Origin: Gracilibacillus timonensis
GTDB taxonomy: Bacteria; Bacillota; Bacilli; Bacillales; Amphibacillaceae
Assembly (NCBI RefSeq): GCF_900086715.1
Contig: NZ_FLKH01000011.1
Location: 496,001 to 560,000 of the forward strand
Length of the DNA: 64,000 bases
Direction of reading: 5' to 3'
The position numbers were made by a program, and so were the translations under genes. Position 1 is the stretch's first letter, and each line of letters begins with the position of its first letter. The notes under the pieces were generated by a model. The model did not search any database. It was not told the DNA's origin and saw only the letters and a list, made by a program, of their open reading frames with translations. Shown here piece after piece: positions 17,984 through 26,415 of this stretch.

Positions 17984-18000
17984 GTCAGTCAGTTTAATCC
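17978..18000 (-). promoter_or_regulatory. probable TetR operator in the hyu leader
   Basis: The leader contains TGACTGACTTGTCA (minus strand), an imperfect dyad between the start codon and the -10 box. Assignment to the operon's own TetR is by position. Confidence 0.45.
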
Positions 18001-18009
18001 GATAAGTTT

Positions 18010-18038
18010 ACTATAGATTCAATGCGCAAAAATGTCAA
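18010..18038 (-). promoter_or_regulatory. sigma-A promoter of the hyu operon
   Basis: On the minus strand TTGACA is followed after exactly 17 bp by TATAGT, about 27 bp upstream of the tetR start. It is a near-consensus promoter. Confidence 0.8.
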
Positions 18039-18143
18039 TTAACTAAATTGAAGCCTGCCATCAAGCCTTGTTCTGTCGCTTATGTTTGAAGGGGAGGATG
18101 CTGTAACTTTACGGACTGTATAGGAGGGAGGGGGCGAACTTTG

Positions 18144-18510
18144 TTTGTAAGAAAAATCTTATGGGACAAAAAAAGAGTGAATCGCAAAATGTTGTCCGTA
18201 AGAACGAATCTAACAGACAAAAAATTGATGAATCGCTGAACTTTGTCCGTAAGAATGAATCTAACAGACAAAAAATTGATGAATCGTTGAACTTTGTCCG
18301 TAAGAACGAATCTAACAGACAAAAAAACGATGAATCGTGAAATGTTGTCCGTAAGAATGAATCTAACAGACAAAAAATTGATGAATCGTTGAACTTTGTC
18401 CGTAAGAATGAATCTAACAGACAAAAAATTGATGAATCGTTGAACTTTGTCCGTAAGAACGAATCTAACAGACAAAAAATTGATGAATCGCTGAACTTTG
18501 TCCGTAAGAA
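18144..18510. repeat. 51-bp hairpin tandem array A (seven units)
   Basis: GTCCGTAAG recurs at 18194, 18245, 18296, 18347, 18398, 18449 and 18500, exactly every 51 bp, with a degenerate unit before the first. Each unit holds a 12-bp imperfect stem (TTGTCCGTAAGA with TCTAACAGACAA, 5-nt loop) and a 22-bp spacer ending about GAATCGTTGAACTT. Because 51 is a multiple of three, long spurious reading frames cross it. The same unit forms the array at 59.6 kb. It lies between the hyu promoter and the divergent operon at 18804. Confidence 0.95.
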
Positions 18511-18555
18511 TCTCGCGGACTGGAGAGCGCCAACCTCGCTCCCCAGCCCGCAAGA
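18511..18555. repeat. single 50-bp-class hairpin element
   Basis: Array A ends in a GCGGACTGGAGAGCGCC...CCCGCAAGAA element like the units at 60.15-60.46 kb. From 18556 to 18790 I see no gene, only an unusual CCACACCACA-rich patch (about 18585-18665). Confidence 0.7.
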
Positions 18556-18803
18556 ATAACCAACTCTAACCAACGGAAGAAAGAGCAGACCACACCACAA
18601 CCACACCACACCACACCATATCCCGACCTCTACAACAGCTTCACTATCACAAAATCGCACACCCCACCCCTTCATTAACAGCTAAAACCAACCGATAATA
18701 TAAAAAGGAATCTAGTTCGCTTGGCAAGAACCAATCTTCCCCAGCTAAATGACTTGTACCATCGATTCCATCTATCATATACTTAACAAAAGGAGGAATT
18801 CAT

Positions 18804-21332
18804 GTGGCTACACATTTATTAGGTGAAGATGCATTAATTCGTGATATCGGCGAGGTAATAACCAATAATCCATCCTTTCTTATTAATATTTTTGGAGAAG
18901 AAGGAACGGGTAAAACGGCTCTATTAGACGATTTAATGCAAGGGAACTGGTTAGATATCCCAGTTGAAAAAGTGAATATGGATCAAATAGATGAAACATT
19001 ATTTGATATAACTGATGAGAAGATTTTGCTGTTAGATAATGCTGATCAACATTATGCGAGGGAACCACTGAAATCATTGTTAGAAAAAAGCTTTTCTCAG
19101 CATGCCAATAAAAAGATTCTGATCACAAGCAGGTCCAAATTCTTTTTAGAAGCATTGCCTGGCATTAATCATTTTCAATTTGAAATTGGTAATCGTTTTT
19201 TTGATGTGGAAGATTTTAAACAGGCGTTGCGCTCCCCTTCCTTAAAAGAGTGGATTGGTGAGCAGTCTGCTCCAGATATTATAATCAAAAACCTATTCTT
19301 ATTTACTACATATTGCCGTAACTTTAACTATGTCCATGAGGTATTAGATGAAGTTCGGCTTCACATGGAAAGAAACAAAGAAATTAGTCCAAGTGATTTG
19401 ATTAATATGCTGACAGAATCAGCCTTATTTAAGAAAATTAAGCAAGATATGGTGATTGATACGAAAAATGTCGAAACGAATGATTTCTTATTTTATGTTC
19501 GTCCGAAAGATAAAATTGAAAAGCTGGCTGATCTCATTCTCAAATATTACCCAGATGAACATGTATTAATCGAGGTGATTAGCAATCAATTCAACTCATC
19601 GTTTATTGAAGACAACTTTAGCCGAGCCGTTACATATGAAGAAAAAGTACTTAACTTTTGCCTGACCCATGATCCAGTCGAGCTGCTGGTCAAAATCCTG
19701 GGTCCGCGGGATATTATCATGGAGCTTCATCATAAAAACATTGCAGAATCGGTTTTCACCTATTCAATGGAGGCAAAAGCTAAGCTGCTGTTAAAACAAA
19801 TCGGCATGAATATCGTGGAAAAACCAAAAGGATTAGACTATTTCATCAATCAATTCCAAACAAATAAGCAAAAGTTGAAAAGTGATGTGTACAATAAAAC
19901 GAATAAAGAGTACATGATGGGCTTAGGTATCTCCTGTTTTCAAGACTTGGAGCATGTATTTTATGAGATGCTCAATTTCTACGCCACCTATCTATTCGGT
20001 TCGCTGGATTCCTTTATGAAACGGTACAATGAAGATAATCCTTCGAATAGGATTATTGATAATCGCATTACCTTTGGACAGTATATCGGGCTGTTTTCCT
20101 ATCTGAATAAATTGGCGAAGTTAGATCAATATCAGTTGAAAATGGTGAATTTGAATATTCAAACAATGTTGCCGAAACAAATCGTCCAAAAACTAGAACA
20201 TATTGCTTCGATGCGGACGTTCTTTTCCCATTTTCAGAAGGTGCAGAATGTCCAAGTTCCTTATCATACCTATCAAAAGAAGACGATTGCTCTGTTTGAC
20301 GCGTCAATAGAGGCCTTGCAAGAGTTAAAATCATTTAACGTTTTTCCGGAGATTATTAAGATTAAAGAAATCAAGTTTGATGAATTTGGCCGAAAATTGT
20401 TTACGGCAATTGATTGGGACAACAATGAATTACGGTTCAGCTTGTCTGATAATTTTAAAAATATTGATATCTATTCGCATTATTACATTTTGCGCCATAA
20501 CCAAAAATTTATGATTAACCCGATCTTAACACCGAGAATGATTGAAAAATCGCAACAGCAATTCAGTGGGGAGCATTATCAACAATCATCGCAAACGCAA
20601 TCAAAACAAGGAAATGCCCTGATTAGAGAGTTAGCGGTTGAAGATGGAGCGAAGGTTTTAGATATTGGCTGTGGAAATGGCTCTACCACCATTGAACTAT
20701 GGGAAAAAGGTAAGGATCTCGCTGTCGATGCCTTTGATTTATCGGATAGCATGATTGAAACAGCGATCGCCAATCGTGATCAGGCAGGTATATCGAAACA
20801 GCAGCTGCATTTCTTTGTGATGACTGCCTTGGATCTGAACAGCCAGCAAGCGTACGATCTGGTCTTTAGTAATGCCGCCTTGCACTGGGTTACCGACTAT
20901 GAAACGATGTATAAAAAAATCTATGATTCTCTCAAACCAAATGGCAGAATCGCCATCCATCAGGGAGGCTATGATTCGTATAAAGGATTACATGAAAAAG
21001 TGCAAACAGCTATTTCTAGGTTGGATTTAGAAATGTACTATCAAAACTGGACATATCCGATTTATTATCCGACAAAAGAAAGCTACGAAGATGTATTGAC
21101 GAGTATTGGCTTTAAAGATATATCGATCAAAAGCGTTGAATCCGATGGGAAGGAATATCCGAATTTGGCGGAGAACTTCGCCAATGCCAGTTTGATTCCT
21201 TATTATGCGCCATTACCGGATGAGAAGTTACACAAAAAACTGAAGCGGGAATTCCTGCATTTATGTAAAACAGAGGGCTATGATGGTTATTCGCACCGAT
21301 TATATGCCTTTGCTAGCAAAGGAAGTGAATAA
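18804..21332 (+). CDS. P-loop (STAND/AAA-like) NTPase fused to a SAM-dependent methyltransferase
   Basis: The GTG start at 18804 is set by AGGAGG at 7 nt; the overlapping ATG frame stops at once. The 842-residue protein opens with a P-loop NTPase: Walker A GEEGTGKT (31-38), Walker B KILLLDNAD (73-81) and a sensor-like LITSRS (about 105). A long helical middle (about 150-590) shows no recognised repeat. The C-terminal 230 residues form a class I methyltransferase with motif I VLDIGCGNG (618-626), the acidic FDLSDSM loop and FSNAALHWV. The layout suggests NTP-dependent switching of a methyltransferase. GNAT and membrane-protein genes follow with no gap. Substrate unknown. The fusion is unfamiliar to me. 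Confidence 0.8.
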   Translation: MATHLLGEDALIRDIGEVITNNPSFLINIFGEEGTGKTALLDDLMQGNWLDIPVEKVNMDQIDETLFDITDEKILLLDNADQHYAREPLKSLLEKSFSQHANKKILITSRSKFFLEALPGINHFQFEIGNRFFDVEDFKQALRSPSLKEWIGEQSAPDIIIKNLFLFTTYCRNFNYVHEVLDEVRLHMERNKEISPSDLINMLTESALFKKIKQDMVIDTKNVETNDFLFYVRPKDKIEKLADLILKYYPDEHVLIEVISNQFNSSFIEDNFSRAVTYEEKVLNFCLTHDPVELLVKILGPRDIIMELHHKNIAESVFTYSMEAKAKLLLKQIGMNIVEKPKGLDYFINQFQTNKQKLKSDVYNKTNKEYMMGLGISCFQDLEHVFYEMLNFYATYLFGSLDSFMKRYNEDNPSNRIIDNRITFGQYIGLFSYLNKLAKLDQYQLKMVNLNIQTMLPKQIVQKLEHIASMRTFFSHFQKVQNVQVPYHTYQKKTIALFDASIEALQELKSFNVFPEIIKIKEIKFDEFGRKLFTAIDWDNNELRFSLSDNFKNIDIYSHYYILRHNQKFMINPILTPRMIEKSQQQFSGEHYQQSSQTQSKQGNALIRELAVEDGAKVLDIGCGNGSTTIELWEKGKDLAVDAFDLSDSMIETAIANRDQAGISKQQLHFFVMTALDLNSQQAYDLVFSNAALHWVTDYETMYKKIYDSLKPNGRIAIHQGGYDSYKGLHEKVQTAISRLDLEMYYQNWTYPIYYPTKESYEDVLTSIGFKDISIKSVESDGKEYPNLAENFANASLIPYYAPLPDEKLHKKLKREFLHLCKTEGYDGYSHRLYAFASKGSE

Positions 21333-21896
21333 ATGTCTATTACATACAAATTCTCGGATTCTATCGAGCAAGACCATTACACAGAAGCTGTTTGGCAGAT
21401 ACTTTGTGAATGTGATCAAGAGTTTATACCTGCGTTGTCTTCGCGGGAAAGCTCGTATCAAGCCGATTTAGGCGGGGCGGTTTCATCACAGCATGTCCAG
21501 CCCCATGCCTATTTTGACGAGATGAAAAAACAGGTATTTCTTGTAGCGATAGATCAAGATTCGGATCAGGTGGTAGGGTTTATGACATTTAAACATGGTT
21601 ATCAAAGTGATCCATTGAAGAATTTTTCGCCAAGTAATTATATTACAACGATTTGTATCACGAAGCAGGCTCGCAATCAGGGGATTACTAAGGGTTTCTA
21701 TCAAGCTCTGATCCAACAGCAAATTCCGTCCGCATATCAGCTGAACTTTATTTCTACAAGGACCTGGTCAACCAATGCTGCCCATATTCATGTGTTGCAG
21801 AAGCTAGGGTTTGTTGAGAGTGCGGTATTACCGGATCATCGCGGTGCAGGGATTGACACTATTTATTTTGCCAAGCAGGTGGATGACAATGGCTGA
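21333..21896 (+). CDS. GNAT family N-acetyltransferase
   Basis: The 187-residue protein starts at the base after the previous stop (TAAATG), so translation is coupled. It shows the GNAT pattern: a strand ending in VVGFMTFKHG, then ICITKQARNQGITKGFYQAL as the acetyl-CoA binding loop and helix, and VLQKLGFVES near the end. The usual Q/RxxGxG/A reads RNQGIT, slightly degenerate. It overlaps the next gene by 14 bp. The acetyl acceptor is unknown; it is presumably part of the same pathway as the methyltransferase fusion. Confidence 0.82.
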   Translation: MSITYKFSDSIEQDHYTEAVWQILCECDQEFIPALSSRESSYQADLGGAVSSQHVQPHAYFDEMKKQVFLVAIDQDSDQVVGFMTFKHGYQSDPLKNFSPSNYITTICITKQARNQGITKGFYQALIQQQIPSAYQLNFISTRTWSTNAAHIHVLQKLGFVESAVLPDHRGAGIDTIYFAKQVDDNG

Positions 21897-23346
21897 TCTT
21901 TCACCTGCGCAAACACCTATCTTAAGCTCCAAAAGTAAGACATCCTTGGTGATCCCGTTTGTTTTTTCGCAAAAAAGTGTGGACACATCCATCTGGGAAA
22001 ATGTGCAACTGCAATGGAGCAGTTCATTATTAGATCATATTAATCAACTATTTGCTACAGAAGAACACCCAGCAGGCAATGGTATCATTTGTGATGTGTA
22101 CCGTTTACACAAGCAGAAGCGTGATTCGTTCGGTCTGCCGAAAAATGAATCGAATACGTTTCACCTGCTGAATGATAAAGGAATGGAATGGACGTTTAAG
22201 GTAGAGGATATTCAATTGTTTTTGTTTGAAAGCTATGTAGGGTTTTTGGTTTATGATATAATCCATACCCAGTCTCAGATGGAAGAGATCGTTACATTGA
22301 ATTATCAGTTGAAGCACCTGCAACATTTTGATAAGGGCCGGCTAATCACGCAAAAGGAAAAATTTACGGGTGCAGAAGCAGAACCGCGAAACTTTGCTTC
22401 TATCACCGTTCAATTATTAACAGATTTTGCGGTAGAGCATTACTTCTCTTCCTTGCAGCATGAGCCAAAGGTTGCGACGGTATTTAATTTTGTGTTAATC
22501 GATAAGGGCTTTAAACAGGAAGCAGATCATCACCAAAAATTACACTACCATTTATTCCAATTAACGCATTCCTATAAGACATCCTATCGACCTGCTGCAG
22601 ATAAACTCAATGCCGATCGGAACGACAGTCATATCGAGCTGTTTGAAAATTCCTATTGGGGTGTCTCCTTTGAGGGTATGACGAATCTTGCCTTTTTGAC
22701 AGAGGATAAACAGAATAATGCCTTTTTTCTTGGAAACTATCGTCATAATATGAAAACGTATTTTCATTTATATATATTAGCCCTGCATCAACGGTTTGGC
22801 TTGCTCCATTTTAACTCATTAGCAAGTCAATTGCCTTATTCCGATGAAATATTATTAGACGGGGAACATGATCGTAAGGTGACGATTCCGAAATTGCGTA
22901 AACGGATCAACTTTTTTATTTTGAGGTGCTACTTTTTGCATGTCTCTAATATCACGCATCAACAGCAGTTATATAATAAACTGGCAACGACCTTGAATAT
23001 TCCAGAATTAAAGAGTGACTTGGCAGTTGAATTAGACGCTTTATTTTCGATTGCCGAGATTGAAAAGCAGTTTGTCCAAGAAAAAGAAAAGGAGCAGGAG
23101 CAAAAACGAGAGAAACAGGAGCAGCTGCGCCGAGAAAAGAATGCCGATACGGTATTGCTTTATTCTACGGTTTTTGTTATTATTTCCGGGATATCTGGGG
23201 CATGGGCGATTATTGCTGATCTCTTTATTTGGAACAATGAGCCGGTTGTCCAGTTTCCAGCTGTGTATGTACTGGTAATTTTATCGGTTATCAGTATTAT
23301 TCTCGGGATGGCGACTTACTATTTTATTAAAAATAAATGGCGTTAA
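21883..23346 (+). CDS. large soluble domain plus coiled coil and two C-terminal transmembrane helices
   Basis: I place the start at ATG 21883 (or ATG 21889, with AGGTGG 6 nt before), inside the end of the GNAT gene. About 487 residues: a large cytoplasmic domain with no recognised family, a strongly charged coiled coil (QEKEKEQEQKREKQEQLRRE, about 410-435), then two transmembrane helices with a short loop and a basic tail. The topology is like CorA channels, but no GMN motif is present. As the last gene of a tightly overlapping operon with an NTPase-methyltransferase and a GNAT it may be the membrane-located output. Function unknown. Confidence 0.75.
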   Translation: MTMADLSPAQTPILSSKSKTSLVIPFVFSQKSVDTSIWENVQLQWSSSLLDHINQLFATEEHPAGNGIICDVYRLHKQKRDSFGLPKNESNTFHLLNDKGMEWTFKVEDIQLFLFESYVGFLVYDIIHTQSQMEEIVTLNYQLKHLQHFDKGRLITQKEKFTGAEAEPRNFASITVQLLTDFAVEHYFSSLQHEPKVATVFNFVLIDKGFKQEADHHQKLHYHLFQLTHSYKTSYRPAADKLNADRNDSHIELFENSYWGVSFEGMTNLAFLTEDKQNNAFFLGNYRHNMKTYFHLYILALHQRFGLLHFNSLASQLPYSDEILLDGEHDRKVTIPKLRKRINFFILRCYFLHVSNITHQQQLYNKLATTLNIPELKSDLAVELDALFSIAEIEKQFVQEKEKEQEQKREKQEQLRREKNADTVLLYSTVFVIISGISGAWAIIADLFIWNNEPVVQFPAVYVLVILSVISIILGMATYYFIKNKWR

Positions 23347-23387
23347 CTTGATCAACTCCTGCATAACCTATACTTTTTCACCAAAAT

Positions 23388-23397
23388 GTGGTATAAT
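23388..23397 (+). promoter_or_regulatory. extended -10 promoter
   Basis: TGGTATAAT (TATAAT at 23392-23397) matches the extended -10 consensus; no good -35 box is visible. It drives the acidic membrane protein gene. Confidence 0.6.
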
Positions 23398-23435
23398 GCA
23401 ACACACTTCTACATGGACGTGAGGAGGAGAAAGGT

Positions 23436-24152
23436 TTGAGACGAAATCGTGATTCGAAAGCGATCTATATCACCATCGCCTTTGGTTTAACCGTTCTGGT
23501 TGGTGGGGCGTGGATCGGTAAAAGTTACTTAGATGGCAATACTATTTTTAATAATACCTCTATTCGTTTACTTAACGCTGACTTACACCAATCTCGGACG
23601 GTAGTCAGCCACTTGGATATGGTGGCAAACGTAAATCAGGATTGGTTTGCAGATGATTTGGAACTGGAGGAAGAAGAGGAGGAAACAGAGCCGATCGAGG
23701 AAGAGATCGAAGAAGAACCTGTTTTGACAGAGACGGAACCGGTGTATGAGGAAGAAACAGAGCAAGTGCAGGAATCGACAGGCGGACAAGGATGGCAGCC
23801 GTCGCCCGAACGAGAAACCACTACCAGTTCTTCGCCAAGTTCCACGATACCTGAGGGATCCAGTGGAAAGCAGCCATCCACTCCATCGTCAGAAGAACCT
23901 TCGGATGAAGAGCCAGCTTCGTCAGAGGAACCCGAAGGTGATGAGGCAACAGGCGATGGTGAGGAAACAGATGCTAATGAAGAAAATTCTCAGCCAAGTG
24001 ATCCGGAAACAGAGCCGGATGAACCTGTTGAATCACCAAAAGACCCTGAAAATCCGGAAGAACCAAAAGACCCTGAAAACCCTAAAGAACCACAAGAACC
24101 AAATGAAGAGGAAGAATCAACAGATAAAGAACCAACAAACGATCAACAATAA
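23436..24152 (+). CDS. membrane-anchored protein with a long acidic, proline-rich tail
   Basis: A TTG start at 23436 follows AGGAGGAG. The 238-residue protein has a short basic N-terminus, one transmembrane helix (about 10-28), a 45-residue ordered segment and then low-complexity sequence dominated by Glu, Pro, Ser and Thr with DPENP/EEP-type repeats to the end. The tail would be extracellular. No domain is recognised. It has its own promoter and two terminators, so it is a single-gene unit. The extreme acidity fits an exported protein of a salt-adapted bacterium. Confidence 0.8.
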   Translation: MRRNRDSKAIYITIAFGLTVLVGGAWIGKSYLDGNTIFNNTSIRLLNADLHQSRTVVSHLDMVANVNQDWFADDLELEEEEEETEPIEEEIEEEPVLTETEPVYEEETEQVQESTGGQGWQPSPERETTTSSSPSSTIPEGSSGKQPSTPSSEEPSDEEPASSEEPEGDEATGDGEETDANEENSQPSDPETEPDEPVESPKDPENPEEPKDPENPKEPQEPNEEEESTDKEPTNDQQ

Positions 24153-24154
24153 TA

Positions 24155-24215
24155 AAAAGCTTCCAATTAGGCATAAAGACACGAACACTGCGGCCAAATT
24201 GGAGGCTTTTTTTCA
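24155..24215 (+). terminator. rho-independent terminator
   Basis: AAAAGCTTCCAATT pairs with AATTGGAGGCTTTT around a long loop, followed by a T tract, directly after the acidic-tail gene. Confidence 0.8.
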
Positions 24216-24248
24216 TGGAGCGATATTTTGGGATAAATATCAATGCGA

Positions 24249-24278
24249 ACAGCACTAGCAAATATAGTGCTGTTTTTT
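24249..24278 (+). terminator. second rho-independent terminator
   Basis: A perfect 9-bp stem ACAGCACTA/TAGTGCTGT with a 7-nt loop and six T. It insulates the biuret operon from the gene upstream. Confidence 0.85.
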
Positions 24279-24390
24279 ATTGCTCATTTGAACGGAGGCA
24301 ATAAACCGATATTCAGAAAAACCATGTCACATAATCTAACATCATCCTAGCAACTGCCTCTTTTAACGATTAAGATAAGATACATCGTCA

Positions 24391-24408
24391 GATTTGTGAT
24401 CACAAATC
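24391..24408. promoter_or_regulatory. GntR operator, perfect 18-bp palindrome
   Basis: GATTTGTGATCACAAATC is a perfect inverted repeat 20 bp upstream of the gntR start. FCD-type GntR regulators bind short dyads of this kind, and the position implies autoregulation of the operon. Confidence 0.75.
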
Positions 24409-24427
24409 AATGGAGTTATGAGGGGTT

Positions 24428-25087
24428 ATGTATATGGACAATCAAACGATACAAGTATCTACAGTCAGTGAAGAAGTGTATAAGCAGTTAAAAGAACGAA
24501 TCATTACAGGTGTTTTGGCACCTGGGCAACGTGTAACGGTAAGAGATTTGGCACAATCCATGGGAGTAAGCACCATGCCAGTCAGGGAATCGCTAAGAAA
24601 ACTGGAAGTAGAAGGCTTTATTATCTATCAAAGGCGGAGCGTTTCCGTTGCTCGACTATCCGCACAAGAGGTCGCAGAAATATTTGAAATTAGAAAACAG
24701 TTAGAAGGTACGGCTATCCGCTGGTCAATTGGCCATGTAACCAAGGAACGAATCAATAAATTGGAGATCATTCTGGAGCAAATGGATGACTGTTTAGCAG
24801 ATGAGACAGCTTGGGAACGACTGAATAAATTATTCCATTTAACACTATATGGTTACGCCGATTCGCAGCCTTTACATGATACATTACGTCAAATATGGCA
24901 GCGCGTAGAGCCATATATGCACTTATACGCCTTGACGACTCGAGAATACTCTCTGGAAAAGGCACAAGAAGATCACTATCAAATGATTCATTTATGGAAA
25001 AATAAAGAGGAAGCAGCGTTAGTCGCATTAATAGAAGAACATTTGGCAAAGACCTGTAAGGATATTTTTCTACAGTTCAACCAATAA
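24428..25087 (+). CDS. GntR family (FCD subfamily) regulator of the biuret operon
   Basis: The 219-residue protein has an N-terminal winged helix (about 12-75; TVRDLAQSMGVSTMPVRESL recognition region) and a helical FCD ligand-binding domain with the usual RKQLEG and LHxTLY elements (HLTLYGYAD). The ATG at 24428 follows GAGGGG; ATG 24434 is also possible. It is first in a four-gene operon and sits directly behind a perfect palindrome, so it probably represses the operon until its nitrogen substrate is present. Confidence 0.88.
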   Translation: MYMDNQTIQVSTVSEEVYKQLKERIITGVLAPGQRVTVRDLAQSMGVSTMPVRESLRKLEVEGFIIYQRRSVSVARLSAQEVAEIFEIRKQLEGTAIRWSIGHVTKERINKLEIILEQMDDCLADETAWERLNKLFHLTLYGYADSQPLHDTLRQIWQRVEPYMHLYALTTREYSLEKAQEDHYQMIHLWKNKEEAALVALIEEHLAKTCKDIFLQFNQ

Positions 25088-25099
25088 AGGAGGACAAAA

Positions 25100-26386
25100 A
25101 TGAGTTCAGAACATACAAAATCAGATTTAATGCAAGAAGAATATGAAACAACCCCGGTACCAAAGAATAAACGAAAATCATTGTTTTCCGTCACGATGGT
25201 ATGGGCAGGTTTCCCAATGATCATCACTTCTGCCGTTACGGGAGCTACACTCGTTCATTCGATGGGCTTTGTGCAAGGAATGTTAGCTGTATTATTAGGA
25301 AATCTATTATTGTTCGGTTATGTCGGGTTATTAAGTATTTTAGGAGCAAAATATGGTATGAATTTTGGGATGTTAGCTTCCCGGACGTTTGGAAGAAAAG
25401 GTTATATGATCGCAACAGGGTTGCTGTCTACACTTGTGATCGGCTGGTTTGCCGTACAGACTAGTTTAACGGGAGAAAGTATGGCAGCGGCATATGATGT
25501 GAATCTTTTTGTAGTTACGTTGATTGCTGGTGTCCTGTTCCTTGCAGCCACTTTGATTGGGATCAAGGCCCTTACCATTGTAGGTTCTATTTCCGTACCG
25601 TTGTTTTTACTGATGGGTATATACTCTGTGGTGGATGTATGGCAGTCGGGAAGTAATATCTGGTCTTACCAGGGTACAACAGAAGTAGTCATTCCAATGG
25701 GAGTTGCCGTCACGATGGTTTTTGCCTTGTTTGTCGATTCAGGAACGATGACGGCTGACTTTACGCGTTGGGCGAAAAACAGAAAGCATGCCGTGCTTGC
25801 GACCTTATCTGCTTTTCCAATTGGAAATATGATTGCAATGGCAATCGGCGGGATTATCGCTGCATCAGTAGCCGGAAGCTCAGGAGATGTCTTTGGGATT
25901 GTGGCTAATAAAGGTGGACTGCTCACCTTGCTGGCAGTTATCTTTCTATTTGCAAACCTAGGATCTGTATGTATGCATTGTCTATATAATGGTGCTGTAG
26001 GATGGTCCTTTATTACAGGCAAAAAGATGAGAACATTGACGCTTATTTTAGGGCTGGTTGGTATTGTTCTTGCTGTAGCAGGTGCTTACAATTACTTTAT
26101 CAATTGGCTCGAATTATTAGGTGTGATTGTACCGCCAATTGGTGCGATTCTTATCGTGGATCAGCTTATCATTCGCCGTCAAATGAGTCAGCAAGTCGAA
26201 TCATTACGATATACGCCATTTATTGCTTGGGGAGTAGGTTCATTAACGGCATTGATTGCACACTATCAGTTTACTAGTCTATCAACAGCGGTAGTCGGCA
26301 TTGTGTTTGCCGCAGCATCTTATTTGGTGGTCAGTGTCCTTTTTAAAAATCATAAAAAAATTGGCGAGATGAACGAAGCAGCCTAA
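25100..26386 (+). CDS. NCS1/CodB-like permease of the biuret operon
   Basis: The 428-residue protein has about twelve transmembrane helices and CodB-like features: PVPKNKRKS at the N-terminus, VSxxKYGMNFGMLASRTFGRKG-type segment in helix 2/3, and GTMTADFTRWAKN (about 214-226). It starts 12 bp after gntR with AAAGGAGG. Position between the regulator and two urea-derivative hydrolases makes uptake of biuret or a related compound the likely role. NCS1 proteins use H+ or Na+. Confidence 0.85.
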   Translation: MSSEHTKSDLMQEEYETTPVPKNKRKSLFSVTMVWAGFPMIITSAVTGATLVHSMGFVQGMLAVLLGNLLLFGYVGLLSILGAKYGMNFGMLASRTFGRKGYMIATGLLSTLVIGWFAVQTSLTGESMAAAYDVNLFVVTLIAGVLFLAATLIGIKALTIVGSISVPLFLLMGIYSVVDVWQSGSNIWSYQGTTEVVIPMGVAVTMVFALFVDSGTMTADFTRWAKNRKHAVLATLSAFPIGNMIAMAIGGIIAASVAGSSGDVFGIVANKGGLLTLLAVIFLFANLGSVCMHCLYNGAVGWSFITGKKMRTLTLILGLVGIVLAVAGAYNYFINWLELLGVIVPPIGAILIVDQLIIRRQMSQQVESLRYTPFIAWGVGSLTALIAHYQFTSLSTAVVGIVFAAASYLVVSVLFKNHKKIGEMNEAA

Positions 26387-26415
26387 AAAATAATAAACAA
26401 GAGAGGAGAACAGTC

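Noticed and set aside
18144-18510. CRISPR array
   Set aside because: Spacers are themselves near-identical and the unit is a hairpin repeat.
18080-18675. Two long overlapping minus-strand reading frames with 17-residue repeats (LSVRFILTD type)
   Set aside because: They are products of the 51-bp array, whose period is a multiple of three; no ribosome site, and several frames are open at once.
21883-23346. CorA magnesium channel
   Set aside because: Topology is similar, but there is no GMN motif and the soluble domain does not resemble CorA.
23583-24258. Frames of 68-170 residues over the acidic-tail gene
   Set aside because: Low-complexity sequence keeps other frames open; the chosen frame has the promoter, ribosome site and membrane anchor.
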